Notes: generated by a model not told the origin, from the letters alone. DNA of 60,000 bases from Apostichopus japonicus (GCF_037975245.1 NC_092572.1:10861769-10921768), one strand, 5' to 3'. Positions 21,900 to 33,950 are shown, counted from the first letter of the stretch. Made by a program: numbers and translations.

Positions 21900-24585
21900 C
21901 TGACCTTCTTGTACACCGCTACAATAGAGCTGTCACTTCTTTAGAGGCGTCTGAGAAAGAGTTGAAGGATGCCTCAAAATCCTGCCAGAAAGGTAAGTCT
22001 TTTACATTTCTTCTTTAATTCATTCTCTATAAGTCTCTTTTGGGTAATTGGTGCAAAACACAATAATTCCATAGCACTATCAATGTAAGTTAAGCAGTAC
22101 TGTTTCACAGATCTATTTCTTTACTGCCATATACCATCCTTCTATCATTCTCTTACCTCTTAGGGCAAAAGGCCATCTCAGTCGAAGAGATACAGCAATG
22201 GTCTTTGCAACAAGAATCTGAAAGACTTCCTCCAAGCTCTGGTAAGTCATGCATGGTTGTATGCGCATATCATTATTGACACTACATCATTGGACCATAT
22301 CAATGCCCCCCCCCCCACCAACAAAAAATAACAAGGTAACTATGGATATGGTAAAAGTGTATGTTGGCTCACCCAATGAATGATTAAAGCGTATTAGTAA
22401 CTTTCCCTTTATTTCCTTACTATCATACAGCTTCAGGTGTAGATCTATCAACTGGGGAGCAGTACGTTCTGAAACTGAAGGCTTTTTATGAAATGAGGTA
22501 AGAGAGACTCTACACTTGGCTTCAGATAAACAAAACTCTCAAATCTGATTTAAGTTGTATGCTAATCTGTAAGAAACCCCCTCCCCAACACCCACACACA
22601 TGAAAAATTTACAATACATCACAATTGTAACTAACAATTGCACTTTTTAGTTCTTCATACATCTGTTTTGACAGTAAATCATTGTAGACATAATCAATTG
22701 AAGTATCCAATATTTTGTACCAGTTTGCAACTGCTCAAACAGGTGCAAATATTGATAATTAACAACTTTTTGCATGATATACCCGCTAATCAGTTAAAAT
22801 GAAAGTTTTGCAACAATACAGATAATCTATGTATAAAAGAAGATCAATAAAGCGTTTCAGCACTGAAAATTTCTATTTTTTGGTATTCACAGCAAGGAGA
22901 TGGAGAACAGAGCTTCACAGGAGTGGATGCTGTTCCAGACACAGCTGCTCTTTCGAAGAATTAAACGGTGTGTGGATGTTTCATCAATGCTATAATTTGT
23001 TTCAGCAAAATTTTCTTATAGTTACCTTAGTGTTAGCATATTTCATTACAAAACAAGTGATACTTTAATTGTAGTCTTTATTACCCCAAATTATAGCATA
23101 CTATAATTGCTGACAGTTTTCAAAAGTACTTTCCTGGAGGTCGTTATCTCCAAATTATTCTCAGAGACTCAGACATTCTAAACAAACACACAAGATGACA
23201 TTGTACATGAATATGTCATAACAAAACTTAATTCCATTTGTTTTAGACTTGACGAGGAACTGCAAGTTTTTGAAGAGCAAAGGGGCCAACGATGGGGAGA
23301 AGGGTCACTTCCTCAAAGCCCTCCAGACAATAGAAGATAGGAGCAGGAAAAGTGCACTATCCAAAATCCATACCATGTCAGTGGATCGGTGGTTCCTCAT
23401 ACAACTGAAGAAACGTTATGCAGGTAAACTGCTTATGAAGCTTTGGTTAATATCTGATGATATCTGATATATCAGTATATAAGTATGACAAACTTCAGAA
23501 GCATAAAACCAGATAAATTGACAGTGACTTGCTTAAAACCAAACCTTATTATAAGGATCAAGTTTGATTTGCACATCCAAAATATCTCAAACAATAGACC
23601 TGCATGACTTGAACTTGGGGCCCGGAATACTGTAATAAATACTCACTTCAAAATGGTTGCATGAAATTGAGATTCTAGCCAAACAATACTAACTTGATAG
23701 TGAGTCACATACAATAGCATAGTTCAAACAGCAGTTTAGACAAACCTACATTTCATATATGTCTGACAAAAACTAACTTTTGGTTCCTTTTTCCTGGTTC
23801 GTTTTTTATATCAGTATCTCTGGCAACCTCACTGTTCCATAGAAAAAACCAAATTTGTCAATGAATACACAAAAAAGAAAGGAATTGTCAAAAGTGCAAC
23901 TAATGAAAAACACAATCTACATTTGTTTTGTTTGTTAATGGTTGCTTCATTTTCCTACTTTCCATTTGCTTTTACAGATGGGCAGGCAATTTTACAAAGG
24001 CTCTGCAAGCAGATCTCAAGTGTTGGGACAAAACTGAAAAGGGAGGTAGAGAAGGCATGTTCGTAATCAGTTGGTTGACATGATACACAAAGTCAACCAC
24101 AGCAAAGATGAACTGAACCTGCTGAGGGAAGAAATGCTCCGCATGGTCGCATTCTTCCAAGAAGAGCTCAGGCAAGTACATGACAGGCTGAAGGAATTTG
24201 CGATTGGCACCGGTCAGCATTGTCTTCTGAAGCAGAAGTGCACCATAACATATTTAAGCTTGGAGTACTGTCGAAGAAGTTTTGGTAGCATTATTGACTT
24301 GCCTCCCTTGGACGCCACTTTCAGTTCACTCAGGGAAGTGTACAGAATTAGGCAGGCCCAAATCATTGAAGAGCCTTTATTTGTTGACCTCACTGTAAAT
24401 GGTGCAGGAGGAATGGAAGAGGATATTAATATTTCAGATATAGAGGAAGGACAGGAAGGTGAGGGGGAAGTAATGGAGTAGGGGAGGGGTTGGAAGGAGT
24501 TTTAGTAGAAGATGAGACAGAAAGAGTCCTAGTAGATGCTTTGGTTGACCTGTTAGGTGAAGTTCCATCGTCAGATGAGGAGTAG
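21900..24585 (+). pseudogene. Decayed intron-containing KDZ-like transposase 3' region
   Basis: Six exons with clean borders and compatible phases: 21900-21992, 22164-22241, 22431-22497, 22893-22967, 23247-23423, then a terminal exon from 23978. The peptide starts DLLVHRYNRAVTSLEASEKE and later has RWFLIQLKKRYADGQAI joined across the last intron. It ends in an acidic tail. The helical layout with an RY-DGQAI-type segment resembles the C-terminal part of KDZ (Kyakuja-Dileera-Zisupton) transposases, from memory. Frame changes occur within the exon at 23247, near 24062 (in-frame TAA) and near 24480, where an acidic frame continues to TAG at 24583-24585. The catalytic region and 5' exons are not in the window, nor are terminal repeats. 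It may instead be a host gene of unknown family; that it is broken is more certain than its name. Confidence 0.5.
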
Positions 24586-25404
24586 GGGCCTACTGGGTTA
24601 GGGTTACTTGTTTTTCTTTAACATGTTAAATTAATTTTTTGACAGAAGAACATATTCCTTAAATGAATTTCATTTTAATTCAGAATTCATTTCAATGCCA
24701 ACTGTGCTACAACTCATGAACAAGCAAATGGAACATGTTGAAGGACAGCTGTCATGACACATCAAAGACCACTGACCACTTACTGTTATAACAATCTGGT
24801 TGAAACAACCACAACTAGTTTCAACAAGATATTGAAATGGCATTTCCATCTATATGGATATGTGGACTTTTATTGTCTTTAGTATTAGCGTAATATCGCA
24901 TACCATCAGAATATCCATTTAAGATAACAGTGATTATGATGATAACTTTAAAGATTTGGCCTTTAAAGTTGGCTTTTTCAATGATATGTATCCGGGATTT
25001 TTCAATGAGATGGATGGGGAACTGGATGGTCAGTTAAGGTAACAATTATTTAGGGCTACCAGACAATCCTTTTAAATACCTGGTATTCATCCTTCTTCTG
25101 AAGGGACATATGGATCCATTTCATTCTCCGTTTGTCTGAAAGCGCTTTCCACTTCGCTCTTAGCTGTGACCTCGGAACCTTTCGATTGGGGAATAAAATA
25201 AAAAAATGTTGAAACATGGGACATAGTTCTATATTCTACACTCAGGCAAAGAATTTCACAAATTTAGCTACTTGCTAAAAAAAAAAAAAAAAACATGTTC
25301 TTAAAAGACCCACCCTCCTGGTTAAGATCAACATCCCACTGTCATTCCCCTGACACCTCAGTAACTGTACAGGCTTTGGAGTGCAACACTTTAATAGTTA
25401 CTGA
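24586..25404. other. Spacer before the array
   Basis: No gene seen. A homopolymer A tract lies at about 25279-25293. Homology to the array begins near 25405 with AATCAGTGATCAGGGC, a sequence that follows N exons at 47340 and 52215. Confidence 0.5.
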
Positions 25405-25684
25405 TAATAATCAGTGATCAGGGCTTTGTTGGGTACTGAAATCTTGCTTATATTTTGACTGACAAATGCAACCCCACTTACAATGTGTTTAAGTTCGCCA
25501 ACCACAACATGTATGGAGTGGGGCTAATTGGTGATCTGCTACCGAACGGTTTTAGTTCGGGGTGTTCCGTGCTTTAATGATATCATAGAAAATTGAAAAC
25601 CTAAGAATAATGGAGCAGTAGTTTTAAAGAACCTCGAAAATATGTTTTTATAACGTTAAGAATAACGTACTCTGAATAACTTAC

Positions 25685-25784
25685 CTCGGGTCTGTCCTGT
25701 AACTGCTTCGCCAACCACAACATGTATGGGGTGGGGCTAATTGGTGATCTGCTACCGAACGGTTTTAGTTCGGGGTGTTCCGTG
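25685..25784 (-). CDS. UBTF: B2a exon, variant 1
   Basis: 100-nt exon: acceptor ATATCATTAAAG, one base, then 33 codons, donor GAG|GTAAGT. The peptide starts TEHPELKPFGSRSP and ends with PTPYMLWLAKQLKDRPE. It matches the UBF linker after box 1 (EDHPDL) and the beginning of HMG box 2 (PKTPQQLW...K.RPD). The first base completes a codon left open by B1b (phase 2). This copy is open. Confidence 0.6.
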
Positions 25785-25897
25785 CTTTAATGATATCATA
25801 GAAAATTGAAAAACTAAGAATAATGGAGCAGTAGTTTTAAAGAACCTCTAAAATATGTTTTTATAACGTTAAGAATAACTCACTCTGAATAACTTAC

Positions 25898-25952
25898 CTC
25901 AGGTCTGTCCTTTAACTGCTTCGCCAACCACAACATGTATGGGGTAGGGCGA
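25898..25952 (-). pseudogene. UBTF: B2a exon, 3' half only, fused to N-exon repeat
   Basis: The donor half of a B2a exon is joined at GGGGCGAAT to the CTCCCCTCTCTTCCAGCTG motif of the N-block. The missing acceptor half lies beyond the N-block at 26541-26560. The same break is repeated at 26671-26727 and 27436-27492, so it was copied with the ~770-bp unit. Confidence 0.7.
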
Positions 25953-26317
25953 ATCTCCCCTCTCTTCCAGCTGTTGTCTAGACTCTCTTCACTACTTCAT
26001 AGAATAGTGGATACATCTGTCAACAAAGCTATACCCATATCTACTTACATCAGCTTGTATCAACTCCCACTCCCCCTGCCTCCCTCTCCCCTCCCTTCCA
26101 GCTGTAGTCTAGACTCTCTTCACAACTTCATAGAATAGTGGATGGATACATCTGTCAACAAAGCTATACCCATATCTACTTACATTAGCTTGTATCAACT
26201 CCCACTCCCCTGCCTCCCTCTCCCCTCTCTTCCAGCTGTAGTCTAGACTCTCTTCACAACTTCATAGAATAGTGGATGGATACATCTGTCAACAAAGCTA
26301 TAACCATATCTACTTAC
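25953..26317 (-). repeat. Tandem N-exon-end units (~130 bp) with splice donor
   Basis: Repeats of the last ~25 bases of the N exon (TGGGAGTTGATACAAGCTGA), its donor GTAAGTAG and intron up to a GA-rich stretch. Two extra copies precede the full N exon here. One to two extra copies occur before most other N exons (26750-27082, 27500-27848, 34140-34366, 35960-36310, 40040-40404 and later units). Confidence 0.8.
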
Positions 26318-26496
26318 ATCAGCTTGTATCAACTCCCACTCCTGCTGACACTCTTTGGGTGTGAAGTTTTGAAAGGACACCTTCTCCCAGTCTACCTTTG
26401 AAAGGGTGAACTTCCATGAATGTTTGTCACTCTTTGGCAACTGCTTTTGCAAGTTGCTCAAGAGAGTTAATCTGTCATCCATCTTGAAATGGGTAT
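26318..26496 (-). CDS. UBTF: N exon (type I), copy 1
   Basis: 179 nt: two leading bases plus 59 codons, acceptor CTGTCACCAG, donor GAT|GTAAGT. The peptide contains MDDRLTLLSNLQKQLP and DWEKVSFQNFTPKECQQEW. The WEKVAF..F.PE.C...W pattern of the UBF N-terminal domain is clearest in type I. Open. Confidence 0.75.
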
Positions 26497-27082
26497 CTGG
26501 TGACAGACAATGTAATCTTTTATTGAAGTGAAAAAATATTTAGTTCGGGGTGTTCCGTGCTTTAATGATATCATAGAAAATTGAAAAACGAAGAATAATG
26601 GAGCAGTAGTTTTAAAGAACCTCTAAAATATGTTTTTATAACGTTAAGAATAACTTACTCTGAATAACTTACCTCGGGTCTGTCCTTTAACTGCTTCGCC
26701 AACCACAACATGAATGGGGTAGGGCGAATCTCCCCTCTCTTCCAGCTGTTGTCCAGACTCTCTTCACTACTTCATAGAATAGTGGATACATCTGTCAACA
26801 AAGCTATACCCATATCTACTTACATCAGCTTGTATCAACTCCCACTCCCCCTGCCTCCCTCTCCCCTCTCTTCCAGCTGTAGTCTAGACTCTCTTCACAA
26901 CTTCATAGAATAGTGGATGGATACATCTGTCAACAAAGCTATACCCATATCTACTTACATTAGCTTGTATCAACTCCCACTCCCCTGCCTCCCTCTCCCC
27001 TCTCTTCCAGCTGTAGTCTAGACTCTCTTCACATAGAATAGTGGATACATCTGTCAACAAAGCTACACCCATATCTACTTAC

Positions 27083-27261
27083 ATCAGCTTGTATCAACTC
27101 CCACTCCTGCTGACACTCTTTGGGTGTAAAGTTTTGAAAGGACACCTTCTCCCAGTCTACCTTTGAAAGGGTGAACTTCCATGAATGTTTGTCACTCTTT
27201 GGCAACTGCTTTTGCAAGTTGCTCAGGAGAGTTAATCTGTCATCCATCTTGAAATGGGTAT
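27083..27261 (-). CDS. UBTF: N exon (type I), copy 2
   Basis: Near-identical to 26318-26496; open, same borders. Part of the second ~770-bp unit. Confidence 0.72.
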
Positions 27262-27848
27262 CTGGTGACAGACAATGTAATCTTTTATTGAAGTGAAAAA
27301 ATATTTAGTTCGGGGTGTTCCGTGCTTTAATGATATCATAGAAAATTGAAAAACGAAGAATAATGGAGCAGTAGTTTTAAAGAACCTCTAAAATATGTTT
27401 TTATAACGTTAAGAATAACTTACTCTGAATAACTTACCTCGGGTCTGTCCTTTAACTGCTTCGCCAACCACAACATGTATGGGGTAGGGCGAATCTCCCC
27501 TCTCTTCCAGCTGTTGTCTAGACTCTCTTCACTACTTCATAGAATAGTGGATACATCTGTCAACAAAGCTATACCCATATCTACTTACATCAGCTTGTAT
27601 CAACTCCCACTCCCCCTGCCTCCCTCTCCCCTCTCTTCCAGCTGTAGTCTAGACTCTCTTCACAACTTCATAGAATAGTGGATGGATACATCTGTCAACA
27701 AAGCTATACCCATATCTACTTACATTAGCTTGTATCAACTCCCACTCCCCCTGCCTCCCTCTCCCCTCTCTTCCAGCTGTAGTCTAGACTCACTTCACAT
27801 AGAACAGTGGATACATCTGTCAACAAAGCTACACCCATATCTACTTAC

Positions 27849-28027
27849 ATCAGCTTGTATCAACTCCCACTCCTGCTGACACTCTTTGGGTGTGAAGTTT
27901 TGAAAGGACACCTTCTCCCAGTCTACCTTTGAAAGGGTGAACTTCCATGAATGTTTGTCACTCTTTGGCAACTGCTTTTGCAAGTTGCTCAGGAGAGTTA
28001 ATCTGTCATCCATCTTGAAATGGGTAT
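27849..28027 (-). CDS. UBTF: N exon (type I), copy 3
   Basis: Near-identical to the two copies on its left; open, borders kept. It is the rightmost of this triplet. Confidence 0.72.
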
Positions 28028-28151
28028 CTGGTGACAGACAATGTAATCTTTTATTGAAGTGAAAAAATATTCCACACTGCTAGTTGAAAACCCCATCTCA
28101 ATAACATGCCCCTTACTTGAGATATGTTTGATTGAATATAACCGTTTTGGA

Positions 28152-28994
28152 CTACCTTGTTATCTGCTGGACCTGAGATGCATGTCCATCACTGTATCAT
28201 TTATACACTGTGCTGTATGCTGCAGCTGTATGTACTGACTGTACACTAGTATCTAATTACCGACGGTAGTAAGTTGTGTGTGTATTTTCTGGGATCGATG
28301 GTGGTGACCAACACTTCTGTTACACCTCATTGGAAACTAGGTCAGATTACCGGCATTAGATGTTTCTTTTTGCGCGAGTCTTCACAACCTTTAAATAATG
28401 ACAGCCCTTATACTCAACTTTGACTATCTCCCAAAATGGAACAAGACTGTTTCTTAGCTGTCACATAACTGTCACATAGCTGTCACATAGCTGTCATATA
28501 GCTAAACCTATGACACAATCTAAAGATTGCAGTTAGGTTTGTGTATGCTTTTAACAGTATGGTTTACAGTATGTTGAGACATGCGAGGCAGGGGATAAGA
28601 ACTGAAGAAATTGAAACAAAAATATATCAAAATGCAATCTTACTAGAACTCTGATTTCTTGACGTCGTAATCTTTTATTTCGGCAGCATACCATTTCAAT
28701 AACATGCCCCTAACTTGAGATATATGTTTGATTGAATATGACCGTTTTGGACTACCTTGTTATCTGCTGGACCTGAGATGTCCATCGCTGTATCATTTAT
28801 ACACTGTGCTGTATGCTGCAGCTGTATGTACTGACTGTACACTAGTGTCTAATTACCGACGGTAGCAAGTTGTGTGTGTATTTTCTGGGATCGATGGTGG
28901 TGCCTAACACTTCTGTTAATACACCTCATTGGAAACTAGGTCAGATTACCGGCATTAGATGTTTCTTTTTGTGCCAGTGTTCACAACCTTTAAA
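28152..28994. mobile_element. Two truncated TTAA-MITE copies (28152-28394, 28752-28994)
   Basis: Each matches the right ~240 bp of the MITE at 6798-7166, from ACCTTGTTATCT to the CTTTAA end, and lacks the left terminal repeat. They are separated by a block holding the truncated B1b exon. Confidence 0.75.
28644..28690 (-). pseudogene. UBTF: B1b exon, 5'-truncated
   Basis: Retains the end of B1b (YAAEIKDYDVKKSEF) and a good donor TTCTA|GTAAGA, but its beginning is replaced by unrelated intron at CATACC. Equivalent truncated copies are at 35147-35193, 47935-47971 and 53212-53258. Confidence 0.6.
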
Positions 28995-29232
28995 TAATGA
29001 CAGCCCTTATAACTCAACTTTGACTATCTCCCAAAATGGAACAAGACTGTTTCTTAGCTGTCACATAACTGTCACATAGCTGTTATATAGCTAAACCTAT
29101 GACACAATCTAAAGATTGCAGTTAGGTTTGTGTATGCATTTAACAGTATGGTTGACAGTATGTTGAGACATGCGAGGCAGGGGATAATAACTGAAGAAAT
29201 TGAAACAAAAGTATATCAAAATGCAATCGTAC

Positions 29233-29297
29233 TAGAACTCTGTCTTCTTGGCTTCGTAATCCTTCATTTCAGAAGCGTAGTCGGTCACATGTTTTTG
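29233..29297 (-). CDS. UBTF: B1b exon: second half of HMG box 1
   Basis: 65 nt (21 codons plus two bases, phase 0-2) with acceptor CTCTTTCTCTTCATCAG, a strong pyrimidine tract, and donor TTCTA|GTACGA. The peptide QKHVTDYASEMKDYEAKK continues B1a in phase: after SKKKK, UBF has MKYIQDFQREKQEFERNL. Unspliced, the frame meets TAG immediately. Spliced to B2a, the codon becomes TAC and reads EFYTEHPEL, matching ARFREDHPDL of UBF. Confidence 0.7.
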
Positions 29298-29631
29298 CTG
29301 ATGAAGAGAAAGAGAGATATGTCACATGATAAGGTAGCTCAAGGTAAAAGCTTCATTTTAAAGCACATTCCACTGTTAAAGACTCCATCAAGAGCTGGAG
29401 AGTGATTGCACCGAAATGGAAGTTGTAATGGCTCAAAGCTGGTGTTCTATTTGCCAATCTTTACATCTCTTTTTGCCAATCGGACAACCAGAGAAATCTT
29501 GAAAAACTTTGCCCTAATATATATATAATTAACTTCCTATATTTGTTACTATGTAGCACAGTCTAAGGAATGATTTAGTACTCTAATTTTGTGTAGCGGT
29601 TGGAAGATTCTGTTTCTCTCATATAAGATTC

Positions 29632-29718
29632 GTATGGTTCCTGTGTAAAATACATATGGTTCCTGTGTAAAATACATATGGTTCCAGTATACAATACATA
29701 TTGCTCCTGTGTAAAACA
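29632..29718. repeat. 22-bp minisatellite block
   Basis: Four copies of the CATATGGTTCCTGTGT unit seen at 1-292, between B1b and B1a. Confidence 0.85.
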
Positions 29719-29987
29719 ACTACTATGCATCTTTGCACTTGTAGAGCAATTTGCCCATTTTGTGACAGGATACCAGATAAATTATCCCTGCATGCACATG
29801 GTATCAGAGAGAGAGAAAATCTTATCTAATATTGCATATTTAAAATCATCTACATATTCATGAAATCTTTGAATGCAATTGGCATGTAACACAAGTGTAC
29901 AAAATGACACCGAAAAACAGCATTTTCCCTGACCAATATCAAACCAGAGATTTATGGGTTTAATATGAAATATTGGAGAGGACAAAC

Positions 29988-30134
29988 CTTTTTCTTTTTC
30001 GACAATGTCTTGTACTTCTCCGCCAAGACCTAGCTTATCTTTGTCTGTGAAAAAGTTGTGTTTTTCTCTTTCACAGACTTTTGTTTGGCAGAGTAGTACC
30101 TTATATATGGTGTCAATGGTTTCTTTGGATACAG
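29988..30134 (-). pseudogene. UBTF: B1a exon with nonsense codon
   Basis: 147 nt with intact borders, but the Q of KISQVLAEK is TAG (30030-30032). It belongs to a divergent B1a subtype (IRYYSAKQKSVKEKN) shared with 37812-37958, which has the same stop. Confidence 0.75.
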
Positions 30135-30299
30135 CTGTAAGTAGATGAGAGATGCTAGGTTAAAACAAAGGATGGGAAAACATTCATATACCATTAATGA
30201 TATCATAGAAAATTGAAAAACTAAGAATAATGGAGCAGTAGTTTTAAAGAACCTGTAAAATATGTTTTTAAAAGGTTAAGAATAACTTACTCTGAATAA

Positions 30300-32660
30300 C
30301 TTACCTCGGGTCTGTCCTTTGAATTCTTCCACAGCCTGTATGGGGTGGGGTGAATGGGCCCAGTACCAAGTTCAGGGTGTTCAGTGCTTTAATGATATCA
30401 TAGAAAATTGAAAAACTAAGAATAATGGAGCAGTAGTTTTAAAGAACCTGTAAAATATGTTTTTATATCGTTAAGAATAACTTACCTCGGGTCTGTCCTT
30501 TAACTGCTTCGCCAACCACAACATGTATGGCGTGGGGCGAATTGGTGATCGGCTATCGAACGGTTTTAGTTCGGGGTGTTCCGTGCTTTAATGATATCAT
30601 AGAAAATTGAAAAACTAAGAATAATGGAGCAGTAGTTTTAAAGAACCTCTAAAATATGTTTTTTTAACGTTAAGAATAACTTACTCTGAATAACTTCCCT
30701 CGGGTCTGTCCTTTAACTGCTTCGCCAACCATCATCTTTGAATGCAATTGGCACGATTTTTGTTTGGCGGAGTAGTACTTGATATACGGGGTCAATGGTT
30801 TCTTTGGATACAGCTGTAAGTAGATGAGAGATGCTAGGTTAAAACAAAGGATGGGAAAACATTCATATACCATTAATGATATCATAGAAAATTGAAAAAC
30901 TAAGAATAATGGAGCAGTAGTTTTAAAGAACCTGTAAAATATGTTTTTAAAAGGTTAAGAATAACTTACTCTGAATAACTTACCTCGGGTCTGTCCTTTG
31001 AATTCTTCCACAGCCTGTATGGGGTGGGGTGAATGGGCCCAGTACCAAGTTCAGGGTGTTCAGTGCTTTAATGATATCATAGAAAATTGAAAAACTAAGA
31101 ATAATGGAGCAGTAGTTTTAAAGAACCTGTAAAATATGTTTTTATATCGTTAAGAATAACTTACCTCGGGTCTGTCCTTTAACTGCTTCGCCAACCACAA
31201 CATGTATGGCGTGGGGCGAATTGGTGATCGGCTATCGAACGGTTTTAGTTAGGGGTGTTCCGTGCTTTAATGATATCATAGAAAATTGAAAAACTAAGAA
31301 TAATGGAGCAGTAGTTTTAAAGAACCTGTAAAATATGTTTTTAAAAGGTTAAGAATAACTTACTCTGAATAACTTACCTCGGGTCTGTCCTTTGAATTCT
31401 TCCACAACCTGTATGGGGTGGGGCGAATGGGCCCAGTACCAAGTTCAGGGTGTTCCGTGCTTTAATGATATCATAGAAAATTGAAAAACTAAGAATAATG
31501 GAGCAGTAGTTTTAAAGAACCTCTAAAATATTGTTTTATATCTTTAAGAATAACTTACCTCGGGTCTGTCCTTTAACTGCTTCGCCAACCACAACATGTA
31601 TGGCGTGGGGCAAATTGGTGATCGGCTACCGAACGGTTTTAGTTCGGGGTGTTCCGTGCTTTAATGATATCATAGAAAATTGAAAAACTAAGAATAATGG
31701 AGCAGTAGTTTTAAAGAACCTGTAAAATATGTTTTTTTAACGTTAAGAATAACTTACTCTGAATAACTTACCTCGGGTCTGTCCGTTGAATTCTTCCACA
31801 ACCTGTATGGGGTGGGGCGAATGGGCCCAGTACCAAGTTCAGGGTGTTCCGTGCTTTAATGATATCATAGAAAATTGAAAAACTAAGAATAATGGAGCAG
31901 TAGTTTTAAAGAACCTGTAAAATATGTTTTTATATCGTTAAGAATAACTTACCTCGGGTCTGTCCTTTAACTGCTTCGCCAACCACAACATGTATGGCGT
32001 GGGGCGAATTGGTGATCGGCTACCGAACGGTTTTAGTTCGGGGTGTTCCGTGCTTTAATGATATCATAGAAAATTGAAAAACTAAGAATAATGGAGCAGT
32101 AGTTTTAAAGAACCTGTAAAATATGTTTTTTTAACGTTAAGAATAACTTACTCTGAATAACTTACCTCGGGTCTGTCCTTTGAATTCTTCCACAACCTGT
32201 ATGGGGTGGGGCGAATGGGCCCAGTACCAAGTTCGGGGTGTTCCGTGCTTTAATGATATCATAGAAAATTGAAAAACTAAGAATAATGGAGCAGTAGTTT
32301 TAAAGAACCTGTAAAATATGTTTTTATATCGTTAAGAATAACTTACCTCGGGTCTGTCCTTTAACTGCTTCGCCAACCACAACATGTATGGCGTGGGGCG
32401 AATTGGTGATCGGCTATCGAACGGTTTTAGTTCGGGGTGTTCCGTGCTTTAATGATATCATAGAAAATTGAAAAACTAAGAATAATGGAGCAGTAGTTTT
32501 AAAGAACCTCTAAAATATGTTTTTTTAACGTTAAGAATAACTTACTCTGAATAACTTCCCTCGGGTCTGTCCTTTAACTGCTTCGCCAACCATCATCTTT
32601 GAATGCAATTGGCATGTAACACAAGTGTACAAAATGACACCGAAAAACAGCATTTTCCCT
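30300..32660 (-). repeat. UBTF: B2a exon cluster, 12 copies
   Basis: Alternating B2a variants. Variant 2 (82 nt, HPELGTGPIRPTPYRLWKNS, donors near 30305, 30985, 31380, 31772, 32166) and variant 1 (100 nt, donors near 30485, 31168, 31558, 31950, 32345). Two further variant-1 copies (30695, 32557) are fused to sequence from the B1a-B1b intron and have lost their donor (GAGGTAAGT to GAGGGAAGT). The period of the two-exon unit is about 390 bp. Most non-fused copies are open. Confidence 0.65.
30755..30813 (-). pseudogene. UBTF: B1a exon, 5' fragment
   Basis: Only the first ~59 nt of B1a (LYPKKPLTPYIKYYSAKQK) remain. A deletion joins it to intron sequence at AATTGGCA. Confidence 0.7.
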
Positions 32661-32717
32661 GACCAATATCAAACCAGAGATTTATGGGTTTAATATGAAA
32701 TATCGGAGAGGACAAAC

Positions 32718-32864
32718 CTTTTTCTTTTTCGACAATGTCTCGTACTTCTCCGCCAAGACCTGGCTTATCTTTGTCTGGGAGAAAGAAGGATTTTTGTCTT
32801 TCACTGATTTTTGTTTGGCGGAGTAGTACTTGATATACGGGGTCAATGGTTTCTTTGGATACAG
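32718..32864 (-). CDS. UBTF: B1a exon, intact
   Basis: 147 nt, open, with LYPKKPLTPYIKYYSAKQK and a KKKK end. It follows, on the minus strand, the intact L exon 33697-33783 and N exon 34367-34545, so the three could be spliced in frame as one UBF-like head. Confidence 0.75.
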
Positions 32865-33139
32865 CTGTAAGTAGATGAGAGATGCTAGGTTAAAACAAAG
32901 GATGGGAAAACATTCATATACCATTAATGATATCATAGAAAATTGAAAAACTAAGAATAATGGAGCAGTAGTTTTAAAGAACCTCTAAAATAAAGGATGG
33001 GAAAACATTCATATACCATTAATGATTGCTTCACAATAGCAAAACGCGGAAAGAACATACTACAGTTTAAAGATAAGAACAGTTATCATGTAAATGAAGA
33101 GGAAAATACACTGAAAACCCTGGCGTGCTTGGCATGAGT

Positions 33140-33310
33140 AAACTCCCCAAAGAACAATACTTCCTAAAGAACAATATTTCCTGAACTCCCTAAAGAAGGA
33201 TAATCCCTAAAGAACGATACTCCCTAAAGAACAATACTCCTTAAAGAACAATACTCCCTAAAGAAATTTATTATTCCCTAAAGAAGAATACTCCCTAAAG
33301 AACAATAGAC
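33140..33310. repeat. 17-bp minisatellite block
   Basis: Copies of CTCCCTAAAGAACAATA in the L-B1a intron. Confidence 0.85.
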
Positions 33311-33696
33311 AAAAGAAGAAATCCTTACGATCATCATCAACAGGTAAGAAAGTTCAAAGGATATAATGAAATGGGGCAACTGGTACAACCCACACCTACA
33401 CAGTGCACCACTTGTATCATTAAGCAATATAATATAAATAAACGAAGAAACTATTAGTTTTTCTTGATGGTGGAGTGAGGAATTTATTAATCATGTTTGT
33501 GTGTTAAAACAATTGCTTCTGAAGCAACCAGGTATAGTGATGCCCACTACACCTGTACATTCTCAATATGAGTAGATCTTAAAAACTGATATTTTTGAAT
33601 GTCATAAATAGACCTTTAGAAAATCATACTGAACACATGTTCACCAATTCTGTTGGTTGTGTTCTCCTTTACATTCTACTTTTGCACACCACTTAC

Positions 33697-33783
33697 AGCA
33701 CTCCGCTTTGGGTGGTACGTTACGCTTTTAGCCAAATCAATGGCCTCTGTGACGTTCTGGTTTGCTGTCTTTTTCTTCCGAAT
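33697..33783 (-). CDS. UBTF: L exon (type a), intact
   Basis: 87 nt, phase 0-0, acceptor CTTTTTAG, donor GCT|GTAAGT. The peptide starts IRKKKTANQNVTEAIDLAKS and ends HPKRSA. It corresponds to UBF VRKFRTLTELILDAQEHVKN between the N-terminal domain and box 1. Confidence 0.7.
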
Positions 33784-33814
33784 CTAAAAAGAACAAGACA
33801 AAGAACAAGACATG

Positions 33815-33950
33815 AACACAAAATATCAACGCAGAATACATCAAATATCAGTGCAGAATACATTAAATATCAACTCAGAATACACAAAATATCAACGCAG
33901 AATACACAAAATATCAACGCAGAATACAAAAAATATCAAAGCAGCATAAT
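33815..33950. repeat. 22-bp minisatellite block next to L
   Basis: Copies of CACAAAATATCAACGCAGAA plus TA, as at 1695-1885. Confidence 0.85.

Noticed and set aside
25935-26138. Plus-strand frames rich in PLPLPPSPL in many units
   Set aside because: Antisense to the N exon ends and the GA-rich intron. Low complexity, no start context or domain.
29130-29405. 91-codon plus-strand frame (also 53549, related at 36980)
   Set aside because: Antisense to the B1b exon, with a different length in the related copy at 36980.
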